A stretch of DNA of 64,000 nucleotides from Polyodon spathula (lineage: Eukaryota > Chordata > Actinopteri > Acipenseriformes > Polyodontidae): positions 65,788,524 to 65,852,523 of the forward strand of contig NC_054538.1 of assembly GCF_017654505.1 (NCBI RefSeq), written 5' to 3'. Under the pieces are notes generated by a model. The model was not told the DNA's origin, ran no database searches, and saw only the letters and a list, made by a program, of their open reading frames with translations. Shown piece by piece: positions 1 through 12,302 of this stretch. Both the position numbers and the translations under genes were made by a program. Positions within the stretch are counted from its first letter, which is position 1; the number at the start of each line of letters is the position of its first letter.

Positions 1-599
1 TCTTGGTTCCAAGTTAGCATTTATAGTGCCTATGTTGACTAATGTGAAAAATGCCAGGGCTGGTGGTGTGAAAATTGTCAGCCTTGTGGGACATGTGGAC
101 TGTCTGAATGTCATATAGAGCTGCTTCACAACTACTGAATTAGCATTATTAGCATTCCATTTCAGCTTGAGAGTAATGCTATGAGGGGAAGCTTGAATCG
201 TTCCTCTTAACAGGCTAACACACTGGAAACCTAATATAATTCATTCACTTTGTTATATACTACTGATTGCAACTTGGCTATTGTACAGCAATACTGATCC
301 ATATTTTAAATGGCTAGATTACAGAAAATGACACATTTTGTGTGTGTCCCCGTCCCGTCCCCTTTCATTTTTCTGGTTACTGAGTATCCAGTTGTTAAGT
401 CATTCCTTTTAAGAGGGGTCATTTTGAACTTTCCCAATCGTCATCGTCGTCATCTAAGACATTTTTTGGCACGTGATAACTAATTAATGATTTGATGGAA
501 AGTAATACCCTTTGTACAGAAATGGCCAAATGTTTTGTATCACCTAGAATTTTAGGATTGAGAATATATATATAACCTTATATGTCAGATCTGATATAA
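1..599. other. Non-coding, nothing recognised
   Basis: AT-rich single-copy-like sequence. No ORF with family resemblance and no repeat that I recognise. Confidence 0.5.
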
Positions 600-2040
600 T
601 ATAAAATAGGAGTCTACACCCCATTGAACTTTTTTCACATTTTGTTGTGTCAGTGCCTCAGAGTTTCAGGCATTTAAATAAGGATTTTTTCCCACTTATC
701 TACACACCATACTCCACAAGGAGAAAAAAGTTTTTATTGAGAAAAAAATTATATATTAAAAATACAAAACTGAAAGATCATAATTGGATAAGTCTCCACT
801 CCCCTGAGTTATTATTTGGTGGAAGCACCTTTGGCAGCAATTACAGCTGTGAGTCTGTTGGGATAGGTCTCTACCAACTTTGCACACCTAGATTTAGCAA
901 TATTTGACCATTCTTCTTTTCAAAACTGTTCAAGCTCTTTCAAATTCCTTGGGGAGCGCTGATAGACAGCAATCTTCAAGTCATGCCACAAATTTTCGAT
1001 TGGATTTAGGTCTGGGCTCTGACTGGGCCACTCAAGGACATTTACCTTTTTGTTCCTTAGCCACTCCAGTGTAGCTTTGGCTGTGTGCTTTGGGTCTTTG
1101 TCATGCTGAAAGGAGAACTTCCGTCCCAGTTTCATCTTTCTTGCAGAGGGCAGCAGGTTTTCCTCAAGGACTTCTCTGTACTTTGCTCTATTCATTTTCC
1201 CTTCTATCCTGACAAGTGCCCCAGACCCTGCCGATGAGAAACATCTCCATAACATGATGCTGCCACCACCATGCTTCACAGTAGGTTGCACCAAACATAA
1301 CACTTTGCATTTAGGCCAAAAAGTTCAATTTTAGTTTCGTCAAACCACTAAATTTTTTGCCACATGGCTACAGAATCTCCTGAGTGTTTTTTTGCATACT
1401 TCAACGGGATTCAAGATGGGCTTTGTTGAGTAATGGCTTCCTTCTTGTCATACTACCATGCGGGCCAGATTTGTAGAGTGCTTGGGATAGTGTTTTCACA
1501 TGCACACTTTGACCAGTCTTGGCCATAAAAACCTGTAGTTCTTGCAAAGTTGCCATTGGCCTCTTGGTAGCATCTCTGATCAGTCTCCTTCTTTCTTGGT
1601 CATCCACTTTGGAGGGACGGTCTGATCTAGGCAGGGTCTTGGTGGTGCCATTTCATGGTTGAATCTTTGCTATGAAATGCACTACCCAGCAGAGGGAACC
1701 TACAGAAACTGCTGAATTTATCCTGAAATCATGTGACACTACAATTTAACACAGGTGGAGGCCACTTAACTTGGTGTGTGATTTTGAAGGCAATTGGTTA
1801 TACCTGAGCTAATTTAGGATTGCTATAACTAGGGGGGTGGACACTTATCCAACCAAGCTATTTCAGTTTTTATTTTTAATTAATTTTCTACAAATTTCTA
1901 CAATATTTCTTTCACTTGGAAGTTGTGGGGTAGGATGTGTAGATAAATGAAAACTGTTTTATTGCATTTTAATTCCAGGCTATAAGGCAACAAAAGGTGA
2001 ACATTTTGAAAGGGTGTGTAGACTTTCTAGAGGCACTGTA
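600..2040 (-). mobile_element. Tc1/mariner element, degraded
   Basis: This is a 1.44-kb element with its transposase on the minus strand. Pieces: the DNA-binding part near 1401-1650 and the catalytic part at 920-1303. The catalytic part holds [11 protein letters not shown] (second Asp) and [11 protein letters not shown] (third acidic residue, Glu), both typical of Tc1 transposases. The frame is broken between the pieces, so the protein is not made whole. The right end CAGTGCCTCTAGAAAGTCTA (read inward on the minus strand) is preserved next to TA; the left end near 600 is worn. Confidence 0.85.
920..1650 (-). pseudogene. Tc1 transposase pseudogene
   Basis: The residues preceding the helix-turn-helix linker region (VDDQERRRLIRDATKRPMAT and following) end near 1401. 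The DDE catalytic half ([20 protein letters not shown] onward) lies at 920-1303 in a different open segment. The two halves do not join in one frame, and the far N-terminus is missing or unreadable. Confidence 0.75.
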
Positions 2041-2135
2041 GTTCAGTATGTTAACGTAACATTATTCGGCAGGTTTCATTCGACTTTATGAAGCAAAAAT
2101 GGTTAATTCTATAGGGTGATCCAAACCTTTGGTAA
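2041..2135 (+). repeat. Unclassified repeat, copy 1
   Basis: About 95 bp, including GTAACATTATTC and CAGGTTTCATTCGA, that recurs in the same orientation at 18440-18535 with roughly 80% match by eye. It directly abuts the Tc1 end at 2040. Its family is unknown. Confidence 0.5.
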
Positions 2136-5100
2136 TATAGCTGTAGGTGTATAGAATTACTCAATGCATCAATTTCACATTTGGCAGCATAGTCATTTAC
2201 GGTCAGTAGGGGGTGCTGAAGAATTGACCAATGACTGCTTGTATGCAATAGTTGTTGAGTTTAAGAACAATTTCCAACGTTTGAGCGCTTTCATACACTA
2301 GAATGCGTGCCAATCCCTCTATAGAAATATATGATTATGGTTTCATGAATCCCAAACCCTAGTTTATTTGGTAAAAAAAAACAACACGTGTTAAAGATTT
2401 CTAAACAGGGTGCATAAGCGCTTGTGGTATTCATATTGGAATGTTGCTTTAGCGTAACTAAAAGTGATTTCAATCAAAGTGCACAAGACACGTTTTTCAG
2501 GATGGGCCACAACTATTGTAAATGGTTTATACATGCACCTGAGGGGTAAAGCCATAAAAGTCAGTAATACTCCAAGATGTAAGTGAATTTGGGAATTTTG
2601 ATGCAAGTCACTCCGGAAAGAGTCTGATACTATTGCTGACAGTTTGTCTCTTAAAATAAAATATTTCAGATTGTGTTTATGGTTGTGGGCAGAAAATGCC
2701 TTACCATTATTTGGACACCTACAAAACTGGTGCTAGTCTTTAAAATCAATGTATACTCTACTTGACCTTCTTTACCAAACAGCTAACATAACATGCAGTT
2801 GTCTCTTGACTGCCTTGTGACTGTTTCATATTCATAGGGATAATCCTTTATTCAGAAAATAAGATATTTGAGTGCTATCAAATGATATATATTACTAGTA
2901 ATACAAATACTACTGTATTGTTGCTGTAGTCTGTATCAGTTGTCAGAAATTAATTTAACTAATAAAGGTCCCTGCTATGGTTATTTGCCCAGTGACTGGT
3001 TGTAAAATTACAGTAGCACTTCATGCTTCTCTAGTTGGAGAGTGTAAGACCTCATTCACACTTGTAATTTGAGGTGGCACAGGGCTGCCTCAGGGTCGCC
3101 TTTTCTCATATGTGAACGCTCCATTAGGGTTAAAGGGTGATTTATTCATCTTCAAAATATATATAAAATGTCCTTTGCCACTCAACAGTAATATGTTTTA
3201 CACTTCAGCTTCAGCTGATGAAATACATGCCAAAATCAAACAACTGAAAATGAAATAGCTTTCATTAGGTTTAAGCCAGTAAAAACTGTTATTCTTCAAA
3301 TTGACACATAGCAAAGTAGAAAAAAAAAGAAAAAACAAATTAAATCCTGTTAAGAAATCTCCCAATATTTTGGAGATAACTGGAGATGAAAATCATGCAA
3401 TTATAATGGTCCAATATTTGAAATCTGCACCTATTGTTTTTTTTTTCTTTAACTCACAAATATAATTGTAAATACATTGCCAAGGACATGTGTGGGCAAT
3501 ATAACACTTGTCAAGGTCCCTGTCTTATTTCTAACTGATAGAAGTGCTCCGCAGGTGAGAGAACAATGAAGGTTTCTAAGATGATTCACAGCAGCAGATG
3601 CATCCCTGGAAGAGGATGATGAACACCGGCAATACATTTTAATACAAAGGCTCAAAATAATATTATAATGTAGAATGGGACAGTAACGAATTTCAAAAAT
3701 AAAAAAATAGCAAAAAAATCTGAAATGTATCAACTGTTCATAATAGAGATTTTGATAATTAACCTAAATATTATGGGAGTTTAACTGAGGATCTCGCCTC
3801 ATTTACTGCAGCTCTACAGTTAGAACATTAGCACATAAGTATATTACTTATTTACTTCATTTGAAGTTAATAATATATTATATACTTGTTCACATGTAAT
3901 TACATTTGATTTAAAGACGTATTATAAAGTATTAGTGTATTGTTGCACAAGTGGTATATATTGAGATTTTCAAAGAGGAAAATAACCCGAAAAAGGATAA
4001 TTGTGTAACCCATAGACCTAATTTAAATCTATTTGAACTGTTACCTAAACAAGACATTAAAAATAAAATAAATAATTGGCAAAGGAACCACAGCAGTTTT
4101 AGTAAGGTTTACATTAATCTAGTATCCAAACAGTAGATACATTAAAATAGATCACTACTAGAATCCTCTGTTCAGGTCAATCACTGATACTTTTAGAAAT
4201 GTATTTGTCACATACAGTAAAAGAATTTGACAGAACAAACCCATTTTGCTTTCAGAACTCCTTAGTGTTTATCACACTTTATATTAAAAAAATCGTTCAC
4301 TGAATGAGAGTTGGTTGCATTCTCAATTCTGTAACTGCAGTGAAGGGCACACATAGTGACAACTGCTTGCTGTTCTCTGAGTCGCTTTCCTTTTTAGGTT
4401 ATAAGGGTCTCTGTGTGTTTAGGATAATGTGATTGACAGCTCCACTCTAGCTCCAATTAGCACCCTATAATTTGTTAGCTCTGCTTTCAGATTATGCGTT
4501 AACTTCACAAATATTCCAGCCACTATCAAGTGTCGCTCTCACTGATCCAGTCTGTGGAGCTGCAGTTCCACCGTCAAAACCCAGAGGGAGCTCTGTGCCA
4601 CATCTCTGGAGTGTCACATAATAATTTACATGCAAAATTAAAACAAACATAAACCAAGCTGGTTTTCCCATATCTATGTTATGCCCCAAAATATGTTTTA
4701 TTCAACGTTATTTATTTCCAGTGTTACTGCAGATAGTTTTATGACCTTCAATACTTTTTTTTGTTTGTTTGTTTAATGGAGGGTACATTATTGATCCCAA
4801 AATAATTGTCTTACTAAACTTTCTTTAAAATACCAACTGTTTTATAATGTATATCCACCCCCACTTCTTTCTGTTCTTTCCAATTGTTTTCACTTGTCCT
4901 TAATCTAGTTTATAGTATTTTTAATTGCCATTAATCAACAACTGCCATACATTCCAGCATAACATTAAAAACATACAATGGCAGAAAAGACATGTTCTCT
5001 ACGTGGTATATTTTGTTGTTTTAGGTTGTGTTGTGACTGCTGGGGTAACTATACAGAGGGCTCACTAGTATATTACTTTGTTTTCAGTCCATGAAAAAGT

Positions 5101-6903
5101 CAAACCATGAGCTGCTCAATATTCTACATAGAATAGTGCAAGCATATAGAATGTTGGATATTTAAGACATTTTATTGGGAAGAAAAAAACAAAAACATTT
5201 AAAATCTCCATTACTGTTCAATAAATTTATTAATATTAATTTATTGAACTCATATTTTTCTCGTTATATTACATCACACCACTGAAATGTTAAAACCTAA
5301 CATTAAAATCTAATTACAGTGGGTCCAAATTCATTATACGGTAACATTATTATCAGAAAGCATAAATCAAATCATTTAAGTTTCTTGCTAATTCTATAAA
5401 ACAAATACTGTTTTTTGCCCTTCTGAGGCAAAACAAAATAATTTTTGTTGTTTTATCTTTTATGGGGGCAGGGTGAAATAAAATTTGCAGGTGAAAACCT
5501 CTGTAGACAATTAAATAGTTATAATCAATATTATGGCTGAGATTATAAATACAATAACATTGTAGTTCACACCATCTGAAATAATTAGCCACTGGTTCAT
5601 ATCCACAAATTAGTAAGGTCTGCTCAAGGCCCTTCAATTTTAAAACACATTGTGATCAATCTGGCAATACATATAAGATTGGAAAGCTGTGAGCACTGTA
5701 CAAAGGAATGGAATAAAAAAATCTTGTAGGTACATTTTGTCCTTTAAAAGTGAACAGTAACCTACTTCTTTATTATAACATGGAACCACATACAGCTTCA
5801 GCCAGCATTGTTAAACCATTATGCAGATTTGTGGTGTCAGGGTTATTCCAATTGATAACTGACTATTGCATTTTCTGAACCTTAAAACTCACGTTTACAA
5901 CTGACTATAGAAGGCACAATAGTTCTGTCTTTTTTGTTATACTCAAAATACACAAAAACTAACAGTTTTAAATAGCTGAACTATATCAAATTTGTTTCTG
6001 TTGACATCCACAACGTGCTTTAAAGGAAAAAAAAAACATTTACACCATCTTTGTATTATGAAAATAAATACTTTAATGGGAATATATTAATGTATTCACA
6101 TGTAAAGGTCTATCTTATGTTTAGCTTTTGACATCTTGCATCAACAATAACTTGAACACTGTAGACCTTTGTAATAAAGATCTTTAATGTAACTCTCTTA
6201 CATTTACACATGCATATTCTTTCAATCTTTAAAAATACTGGCAACTAAAGTACAGAAAGACAGTGACGCACACAGTAAGTTCTGAGCCACTGAGATCATG
6301 TGTTGTCAATATGCTTTTTGCTGCTGTTTTGTCCAGTTGTTCCCTATGAAGGTTGTTTAATTTTCTATTGGGAGAGGGTCCAGATTTCATAAAATGTTCC
6401 TTGTAAGAAGTCCAAAGCACTTGTTTGGTCAGACTCAGAGAGGGACCCCCTTGATTATCTGTTAAGTTTGAACAGTTGCTCCTGACAGCTGCAATGGAGC
6501 AATATTAAGTCAGGTGGCTTCAAATAGCCACTAACCAGTTCAAATCAAAATGATATGTCAGTCTGTTTCTGATGTCAGATATTCATTCTAAATTGCAGAA
6601 TGGTTTCATGAATGGTGAAGTTTGTGTTGAAGCAAAACCCTTGCCAGAATTGACCATATTCAAAAACAAAATGTTTTTATGGTTCATAGGAAATCTGTGC
6701 TTTCAGACGTTTCCTGTTGAAAGTCAAAACCTTCATTTAAATACAAAAAAATAAGTCACTGTACATTCAAACACTCTTCTCGAGTTCTCTAGAAATACAT
6801 TTTGAGTCCTGTTGTTTCCACTTTGTCTTTACTCCACTCAAGAAAATCAGATGGTTGATCACTTTGATTGATCAATTTGATCTTCTTTTTTTTCTCAAGT
6901 GTA
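2136..6903. other. Region downstream of VGLL2, no other gene seen
   Basis: AT-rich sequence with short chance ORFs on both strands. The part next to 6904 is presumably the VGLL2 3' UTR. In mammals the next gene on this side is ROS1, but no ROS1-like exon is recognised here. Confidence 0.5.
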
Positions 6904-6944
6904 TCAGCTCAGGAGAGGTCCACCGCAAAGGGAATAACGTCGCG
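6904..6944 (-). CDS. vgll2: VGLL2 exon 4, coding part with stop
   Basis: The acceptor TTGGTTTCAG ends at 6945. The split codon G|CG gives Ala, then RRYSLCGGPLLS and TGA at 6906-6904, matching the RRYSLCG...LLS end of the family. Only 41 nt are coding, so this exon was found by looking for the family C-terminus. The 3' UTR runs below 6904. No decisive polyadenylation site was found: an AATAAA on the minus strand lies at 5774-5769, and ATTAAA at 6361-6356 and 6188-6183. Confidence 0.92.
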
Positions 6945-8663
6945 CTGAAACCAAGATTAGAAAGAAATTGTCTTTAAATTTCACAATTTCTACAAGGCAG
7001 ATTTACAGGACAGCCAAGGCAGGTTGATTCGGGGTTGCTTTAAAACCAGTATAGGTCCTTGCTTTTATCCTGAGGCTGCAGACCTAAGAAGGGAAAATAA
7101 GAAAAAAGGGCAAGAAAAGAAGATTAGTGACAGGGGGGAAAATAGCTGAATTCTAGAAGAATCCCAAAGCTCTGGAATATGAAAGTAGAAACCACCCAAA
7201 GTGAAGCACACAGGTGAAGAATAAGGTAGAAATCTGGCACAAACAATTGCAATACCATAATTTGAACTGCATGCAATTTTAAAAGCGTTAATCATAAAAT
7301 ACAAGTTGGATTAACTGATCAACCAGATCTATGAAAAAATATATATTTCCACTTGTGATTTTTTTTTTTTTAAATGTGTTAAATTTTTATAATTACCTCT
7401 TGTAGCAGAATTTTATTTTAAGCAACTTACACTTACCACATTCTTTTCCAAAAGTGCCCCACAAAATGCATGAAGTACAATGGGCTGGGTTTTTCAGTTT
7501 ACACGACTTATTTAAAAAGGAATACAAACCTGTTAATTCTTCAGTTCTACAATTAAGCAGTTTGGAATGGTTAGTTACTTTGTTATTACTATTTATGTAA
7601 TGTTACAGTGGAGAAACAGCTTACCATATCACTCCCTACACTGTAAAACCAAGAATTAAAATAAATCTTATGCCATAGATATATTTGTGTTTATTTTAAT
7701 AATTCCAGATATACAAATAAACACCAAAATAAACATGTATGCTAAAATGTATTTCAAATGCATAAGATGTATGTTTTAAACACTTGGTTTACAGTGTAAA
7801 AGGGCCTTCACTCAGTATAATCTTCATGACAGTCAACAAATTTGAAATGAGATTCTAATGAATTATTGTGCCGCTGTTATGGAACCGGTGTGTGATCGCA
7901 TGACTCTTTCTCGATTTACCTGCATCCACATTTAGACTCAGGCTCTGACCCATGTCTGCCCCTGGTCCGGAGAAGGCCCCTGGGGTCGTCCACGCAGAGG
8001 TGGCTGCTTCATTTTTCCCAATGTCACACTGTGGGGTAACAGGTGTGGGGACAGTGGCAGGGGTCAACCGATGTGGACGTACTGAGGGCACTAACAAAGA
8101 GCTGTAGCGGGGGTCAAAGTGCGTTCCGTAGACGTCATGCATGCTGGCTCGTGGGTAGGCAGAGCTCTGCGTGCTGATTGCCCCGCTGAGGGAATACGGG
8201 TGATGATGGTGGTGTGCGTGATGCCACGGCTCAGTGGGGGCTTGGTGCAGGTGGCTGTGTAAAGAAGCAGTGGAGTAAGGGTCTGTGGGGAATGGGATTT
8301 CTGTGTGAGGGGCACCCAGGGAGCTGCTGCTTAAGGTGGCTGTCACTGAAGGCTGGTAGGTGCTGTTCCAGAACGATGGAGGGAAACTTCTCTGACTCAT
8401 TGGGAATGATCCATCTGGAACAGAAATAGATAAGGTATATAAGCAACCCCAGCTTTAGTTTTCTTTATCAAAACTGTTGAAGTAAAACACTGCATCCAAA
8501 TTCAGTTTAGCTTGGAAAAAGCAGAGGTGGAGAAATATTTATTTTAATTTGAGTAACACATAATTGATGAAGAATGTAATTATGTCAAAATAAATAGTGT
8601 TAGACATTCAGTCAGTTTACAGAAAACAATAACTATGTTTCTAAAACGCTTTTTCAATGCCAA

Positions 8664-8718
<55 letters not shown>

Positions 8719-9826
8719 GGCCATTATTTCACATTGCTTAGCTTCCTTATGTTAGGAATTTTCCATAACTCACCACAACTATGCTATTGCAACAACAACA
8801 GAGCAACTATTCTGTAATATAGTGCCCCGTTTCTCACTGTGCTTCAATGATAAGAAATGACTTACTTAGTAAGGTAAAAAAAAAAAAAAAAAAACTATAT
8901 ATACATTCTAGTGAATAACATTGCATGTTCATATTTTTATATTTTTGTATGTGTCATAAATTAACAGTCTAGTATCTGATCAAAATTTAGCATTTTAAAT
9001 CCAATCAAAAAAAGTGAACAAAAATCTTTGATGGCTGATTTTAATTTTTTTTTTTTTTTGTAAAAAGCACACATTATATGTTTGAAATAAGAATGCATTC
9101 CTGTTTCACTGTATTACTGTACTTTAAAAACCCTATACTGAAATCTAATTTCCATAGTTACCCTAATGTACCCATACATTCATCAATGCAACATATATTT
9201 ATTTATGTATTTATTTAAAACACTATCATCATGTTGTCTTAAGCTGAGGTCTATACAGAAGACACATTATGAATCATGATAGCCAATTGTAACTGCTGTT
9301 ATAAACACCCATCAAATAAGCAAAGCAGATAAAGTTTCTCTTGAATGTTCAGCTTCATTTTTGATCATGATTTGCATCCCACAAGAAATACACCCAGACT
9401 TGCAGATAGTATTTGTGAAGGAAAGTGTCTATAATGTTTTCAATTGAAAAATGTTGCTTAAATCAGTTAATTCCTTTTGCTTTTTGTATTTTTAAGTGAC
9501 TACTTTGGGGAACATTGCCAAATAACTAACAACTACAACTGACACAGATATCAAGTAGGTCACACCAATGTCCATTTCTGAAACCCTGGCACACACAAGG
9601 GCACTGGAACTAGGGGTGCTGGGGCTGTGCATGGCTCCCATCATATACAGGGGTTACAGTTTTGTTCAATGGCTTTCAGCACACCCACTTTAAAAATAGT
9701 TCCAGTGCCACTGGGCACACATCATTCACATTACAAAGTGATCTGTACATCAACAATAGAATTAAATGAAATGTTAATTAAATATTATTTATATATGATA
9801 TATATATATATATGATCATATATATC

Positions 9827-9858
<32 letters not shown>

Positions 9859-10381
9859 AGAAGCAAATTTCTTCCGTTTACACACCGTTGTGGTCTGTTA
9901 GGAATTTAATTCTTATCTATCGTTTCACAAAAAGGAGTTACCACACATTAAAGTTAATATTACAGGGGGAAAGACTCTTCCCCTTACTTCTAAATGATGA
10001 ATTGGAAAAAGTGAAATAATTTCACTGTAATCTATTTTGATGTGTTCGCTACTACTAGTACTACTACTAACAGTAACAATAATATAACTTCCATATATCC
10101 ATGTTTGTTTGATGAATTTAGCCATGCATATTTCAAGTGAGTGCTCTTGTCCAGAAACAAAACATTGAATTAAGAACTTTGAATAAGCATAAGAACTGAA
10201 AACTTTCCCCAGTACCAAATAGTTATGTTGTGTGTGTTCGATTTAAAGCCAAACGTTTAGCACTTAACTTGAATTGAGAAACAGACTATACATTAATTTG
10301 AAGCTTCCTTTATTGTTGTTCTATATTGACTACTTGATGGGCAGAAGAAATGCAAGTGTTACCAAAATAAACTGTACCGTG

Positions 10382-10468
<87 letters not shown>

Positions 10469-12238
10469 TACTGGAAAATATTTACAATCGGTTACTTTGA
10501 TTTATGTTTAATTATTAAACGGATCATGTACAGTGCACATATTTTAAAATGCCCAAACTTTAATCATTACAATGTGCAGACTGTCATATTAATAAAACAA
10601 ACAAACGGTTGAATGTTCTACGAAACTTATTTGCGTAACGCTTTTTTCAAAAATATTCTTAGACATGCTCACCTCTCCAGGAGGACGTGCTTCTTACTGA
10701 CTTGCTAGCGGCCGTGCTGGGCGCGTAACTGCTGGGCTGGCATAAAGCCCTGCTAAAGTGTTCATCTACGACAGAGCTGATGTCCCCTTGAAAATAGGTG
10801 AAAAGGACGCATCTTGAGTTGATGTACTCGGCTTCGGGAGGGCACTCTTTCTCGCGGCCGCAATCCTCTTCTTTTATAGTGGGAGCAGAATGGCTGGAAA
10901 ACGAACTCGGGCCGCTGCTAATTTCTTGAGCTTCTTGCATTTTTGAATAGAAGGCTAGCTTCTGTAACAAAGATGACAATCAAGGAATAAAAAGACAACT
11001 AGAGAATGAATCAAAATTAACATCCCAGTTCAGCTGTTGCACAGTTAAGACGATTTTAAGCTGTGTTCATTTTCTCTGGAAACCAAAGTCCAATTTTTAT
11101 TTTGACTAATGATGTAAATTGACTTACTGCGATGTGACTTTTAATGCCATGCTTTCTTAATCTCAGTTTAGTGAGGGAGAGGGAGCGCTAACCAATAACA
11201 CGATGGAATTCCATGCGGGCATTCGTTTCCTTCTCAGATCAATGTTACAGTTAGCGCAATTAAAACACTCACCCTCACAAACTATACGTGTAAAATAACC
11301 CGTTACATAGCACTGTTAAACTGTCTACGAGGATCTATCGTACATCTTAGAAACATCAATGCAAAGAAAACCCTGTCCAATTCAGAGAATTACAAATTCA
11401 ATACGTCCCTAATCATCATCAACAAAAGACAATGTTGAGCCTATAGCCTATATCCCTAAATCAAACACTAGCTAGTAAAATAGAGCATATGTGTTCTATA
11501 ATATACTAAGGCATTTTTTGCGTCTTTACTTTATTATTTAAATTTGCCTCCCGTCCTAAATATAGCCTGCTTTTTATATAGGGTAGGAATTCCTAGCTCG
11601 AACCATGGCTCATTTTAAGAAGTCACACTATTTAAAATATGAAGACCTTCTAGCTGTTCAAACGAAGATCCAGTTTTGGATATTGACCGTGAGGTTTAAA
11701 GAAAGTGGCAAAAGTTCTCCGACAGAAGGAAAGGGAAACTAAATAAGTCCTTTCAAGTACAGAATAAGCTACTAAACATTTCATAATTCACAATTGCAAT
11801 CTTTATTTTATAATACAACCTTTCTTTTAAAACTGTAGAATACGCAAACCATACGGTGCTGCAGAAATGCTTGCCATTGAATTTATATTTTATCGGTGTG
11901 GTTTTTTTTTTTTTTTTTTTTATCTAAATGTTTAATAATTAAATATATGCAACAGATTGTAATCATATTTTAGTATTCATGTTTTACACTGAAATGTTTT
12001 TTTTTTATAACACTTATGTTATACGTGCATCTAAAGTACATTGTCAAAAACATTAAAGTGTGTTTAAAACTATTACATAAGATTTATTTAATTCTTAAAC
12101 TTTTTTTTTTTTTAAACTGTATGCCTATAAATATATACAGATAGTACAATTATATCAGTGTGGTCTAGTCGAAACTGTGCGTAACGGTTCAAGTTCCAAA
12201 TATTCCTGTAACAAACGTCAATACAACATATAAAATAT

Positions 12239-12302
<64 letters not shown>

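Larger units (their letters stand above)
8415..10672 (-). other. VGLL2 intron 2
   Basis: This 2.26-kb intron contains (AAT)n at 8664-8715, a TA-rich near-palindrome at 9786-9854 and a (TA)n array at 10387-10460 followed by a short CA run. No other gene is seen. Confidence 0.85.

Noticed and set aside
7855..7919. Continuation of the VGLL2 exon 3 open frame to a stop at 7855
   Set aside because: Similarity to VGLL2 stops at the GTAAAT donor, and a separate exon with the true C-terminus lies at 6904-6944. Retained-intron isoforms remain possible but unsupported.
8635..8817. Poly-Ile ORF
   Set aside because: Translation of an (AAT)n microsatellite; likewise the minus-strand ORFs at 12112-12464.
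10274..10612. 112-codon ORF rich in Tyr-Ile
   Set aside because: It is the translation of the (TA)n array. The same applies to the ORFs at 13827, 32239 and 57209.
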